From the NCBI GenBank assembly GCA_963741795.1, contig CAVUJM010000020.1, forward strand, positions 1-64,000: a DNA stretch of 64,000 nt, read 5' to 3'. Of this stretch, positions 63,080-64,000 are shown piece after piece (within the stretch, counting starts at the first letter, position 1; each line of letters starts with the position of its first letter). The position numbers and the translations under genes were made by a program. The notes beneath the pieces are model-generated. The model had not been told where the DNA came from and made no database searches. It saw nothing but the letters and a program-made list of their open reading frames with translations. Source of the DNA: UBA6265 sp963741795 (GTDB lineage Bacteria > Chloroflexota > Chloroflexia > Thermomicrobiales > UBA6265).

Positions 63080-64000
63080 TCATGGCTGTCTGTCGTCGCT
63101 TACCCGCTCGGCGATGCGCATGATGGCGGAGCGGCTGCGTGGGTTCTGCGCGATCTCGGCGTCGGTGGGTTTGACCGGCTTCCCGACGCGCCGGAGCCTC
63201 GCCCTATGATCGCACGTACACACCGGTTGGTCAGGCGGGCAGATGCAACTCTGGGACTCCAACGCGAACGTCTGCTTCACGATCCGATCCTCCAGCGAGT
63301 GGAAGGAGATCACCACCAGCCGCCCGCCAGGCCGCAGCAGGTCGATCGCTACCCCGAGCACCGTCTCCAGCGCCGCAAGCTCTTCGTTAACCGCGATGCG
63401 TAGCGCCTGGAAGGTCTTCGTCGCCGGGTGGATCGCCTTGCCACGCCTACCGCCGACCGCGGCTTCCACGATCTGCGCGAGATCGGTCGTGGTCTCGATC
63501 GGCCGCGTCCCGCGCCGGCTCACGATGGCCCGGGCGATCTGCCGCGAGCGAGACTCCTCGCCGTAGTGCCACAAGATTCGCGCCAGCTCGTCCGCCTCAA
63601 GGGTGTTGACGAGATCGGCCGCGGAGGAACCGCGCGTCGGGTCGAACCGCATGTCCAGCGGCCCCTCGAAGCGGAACGCGAAGCCTCGCTCTGCCTGGTC
63701 GAGCTGGAACGACGAGAGCCCGAGATCGAGCAGTACGCCGTCGACCTCCTCGAGGCCTTGCTCGCGCGCGATAGCCGCCAGTTCACGGAAGTTCGCGTGC
63801 ACCGGCACAACGCCGGGCCCAAGCGGGGAATCCGCCAGCATCCTGGCACGCACAATCGCGTCCGGGTCAGCGTCGACCGCATAGAGCGTGGCATCGCCGT
63901 CGACGCGTTGCAGGAGCAGTGATGAATGCCCACCGCCGCCGAACGTGCCGTCGATATAGACGCCCCCATGGCGCGGCTCGAGCGCGTCGACCGCCTCCTG
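63080..64000 (-). CDS. rsmH: 16S rRNA m4C1402 methyltransferase (partial, 5' end outside)
   Basis: In-frame reading from the right edge gives VYIDGTFGGGGHSSLLLQRV (SAM motif), LYAVDADPDAI, then LAAIAREQGLEEVDGVLLDLG, LSSFQLDQAERGFAFRFEGP, LDMRFDPTRGSSAADLVNTL, ATKTFQALRIAVNEEL and VISFHSLEDRIVK, and the Cys-rich CICPPDQPVCTCDH. It methylates N4 of C1402 in 16S rRNA. About 307 codons are present; only the first residues are missing. It is the first visible gene of the dcw cluster. Confidence 0.95.
   Translation of the reverse strand, partial: QEAVDALEPRHGGVYIDGTFGGGGHSSLLLQRVDGDATLYAVDADPDAIVRARMLADSPLGPGVVPVHANFRELAAIAREQGLEEVDGVLLDLGLSSFQLDQAERGFAFRFEGPLDMRFDPTRGSSAADLVNTLEADELARILWHYGEESRSRQIARAIVSRRGTRPIETTTDLAQIVEAAVGGRRGKAIHPATKTFQALRIAVNEELAALETVLGVAIDLLRPGGRLVVISFHSLEDRIVKQTFALESQSCICPPDQPVCTCDHRARLRRVGKPVKPTDAEIAQNPRSRSAIMRIAERVSDDRQP

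Overview
The window is GC-rich bacterial chromosome, and its gene content points to Chloroflexota, most likely a Thermomicrobia-like lineage. The pointers are a luciferase-like F420-type oxidoreductase, a tandem cold-shock protein, DsbA/VKOR thiol chemistry, a membrane-anchored Ser/Thr kinase with an SH3-like domain, short DUF5670-type membrane peptides, GTG starts and a reduced dcw cluster. The taxonomic call is inference. No rRNA, tRNA, CRISPR array, transposase or prophage was seen.

Layout. 1-2.7 kb: edge of a TIGR01777-type epimerase gene, then a secreted protein with three copies of a Cys-containing repeat. 2.7-7.9 kb: an LLM-class oxidoreductase diverging from a McrBC-like (DUF2357 nuclease plus AAA+ ATPase) defence locus that is broken by many frameshifts and is partly AT-richer. 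7.9-13 kb: a Tat-type GH39 glycosidase, a nucleoside hydrolase and a secreted protein. 13.1-15.3 kb: a sulfide/persulfide module (rhodanese, persulfide dioxygenase-rhodanese, CstR-like repressor) with a clear operator. 15.4-21.5 kb: small membrane proteins and an oxidative-folding cluster (three DsbA-like proteins, one VKOR), with a double cold-shock protein inside it. 21.6-33 kb: an LLM monooxygenase, alanine-glyoxylate-type aminotransferase, hydroxypyruvate isomerase, upp, an orphan histidine kinase, oligoendopeptidase F, a three-gene ABC-2 exporter and a zinc-ribbon protein. 33-42 kb: class III aminotransferase, pgi, AI-2E-type permease, peroxiredoxin, nadA with a strong promoter/operator, a HAD hydrolase, and a small exported Cys/His/Met protein behind CsoR-type half-sites. 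42-46 kb: a receptor-type kinase and a sugar isomerase/oxidoreductase pair. 46.3-51.7 kb: a divergent cassette of atypical kinase, two-TM coiled-coil protein and MotB-like protein, which is the best candidate here for an undescribed system. 51.7-53.4 kb: glycosyltransferase and thioredoxin. 53.4-64 kb, minus strand: rsmH-murF-mraY-murD-murC-murB-ddl-ftsZ-nrdR.

Two properties run through the whole window. First, about 19 reading-frame breaks in otherwise well-conserved genes, including ftsZ, murB, murC and nrdR, are each repaired by removing one base. This looks like an insertion-biased sequencing or assembly error, so broken genes should not be read as pseudogenes without checking. Second, a family of compound palindromic intergenic repeats built from interchangeable hairpins, often bounded by TGTAGTC/GACTACA, lies between genes at several places.
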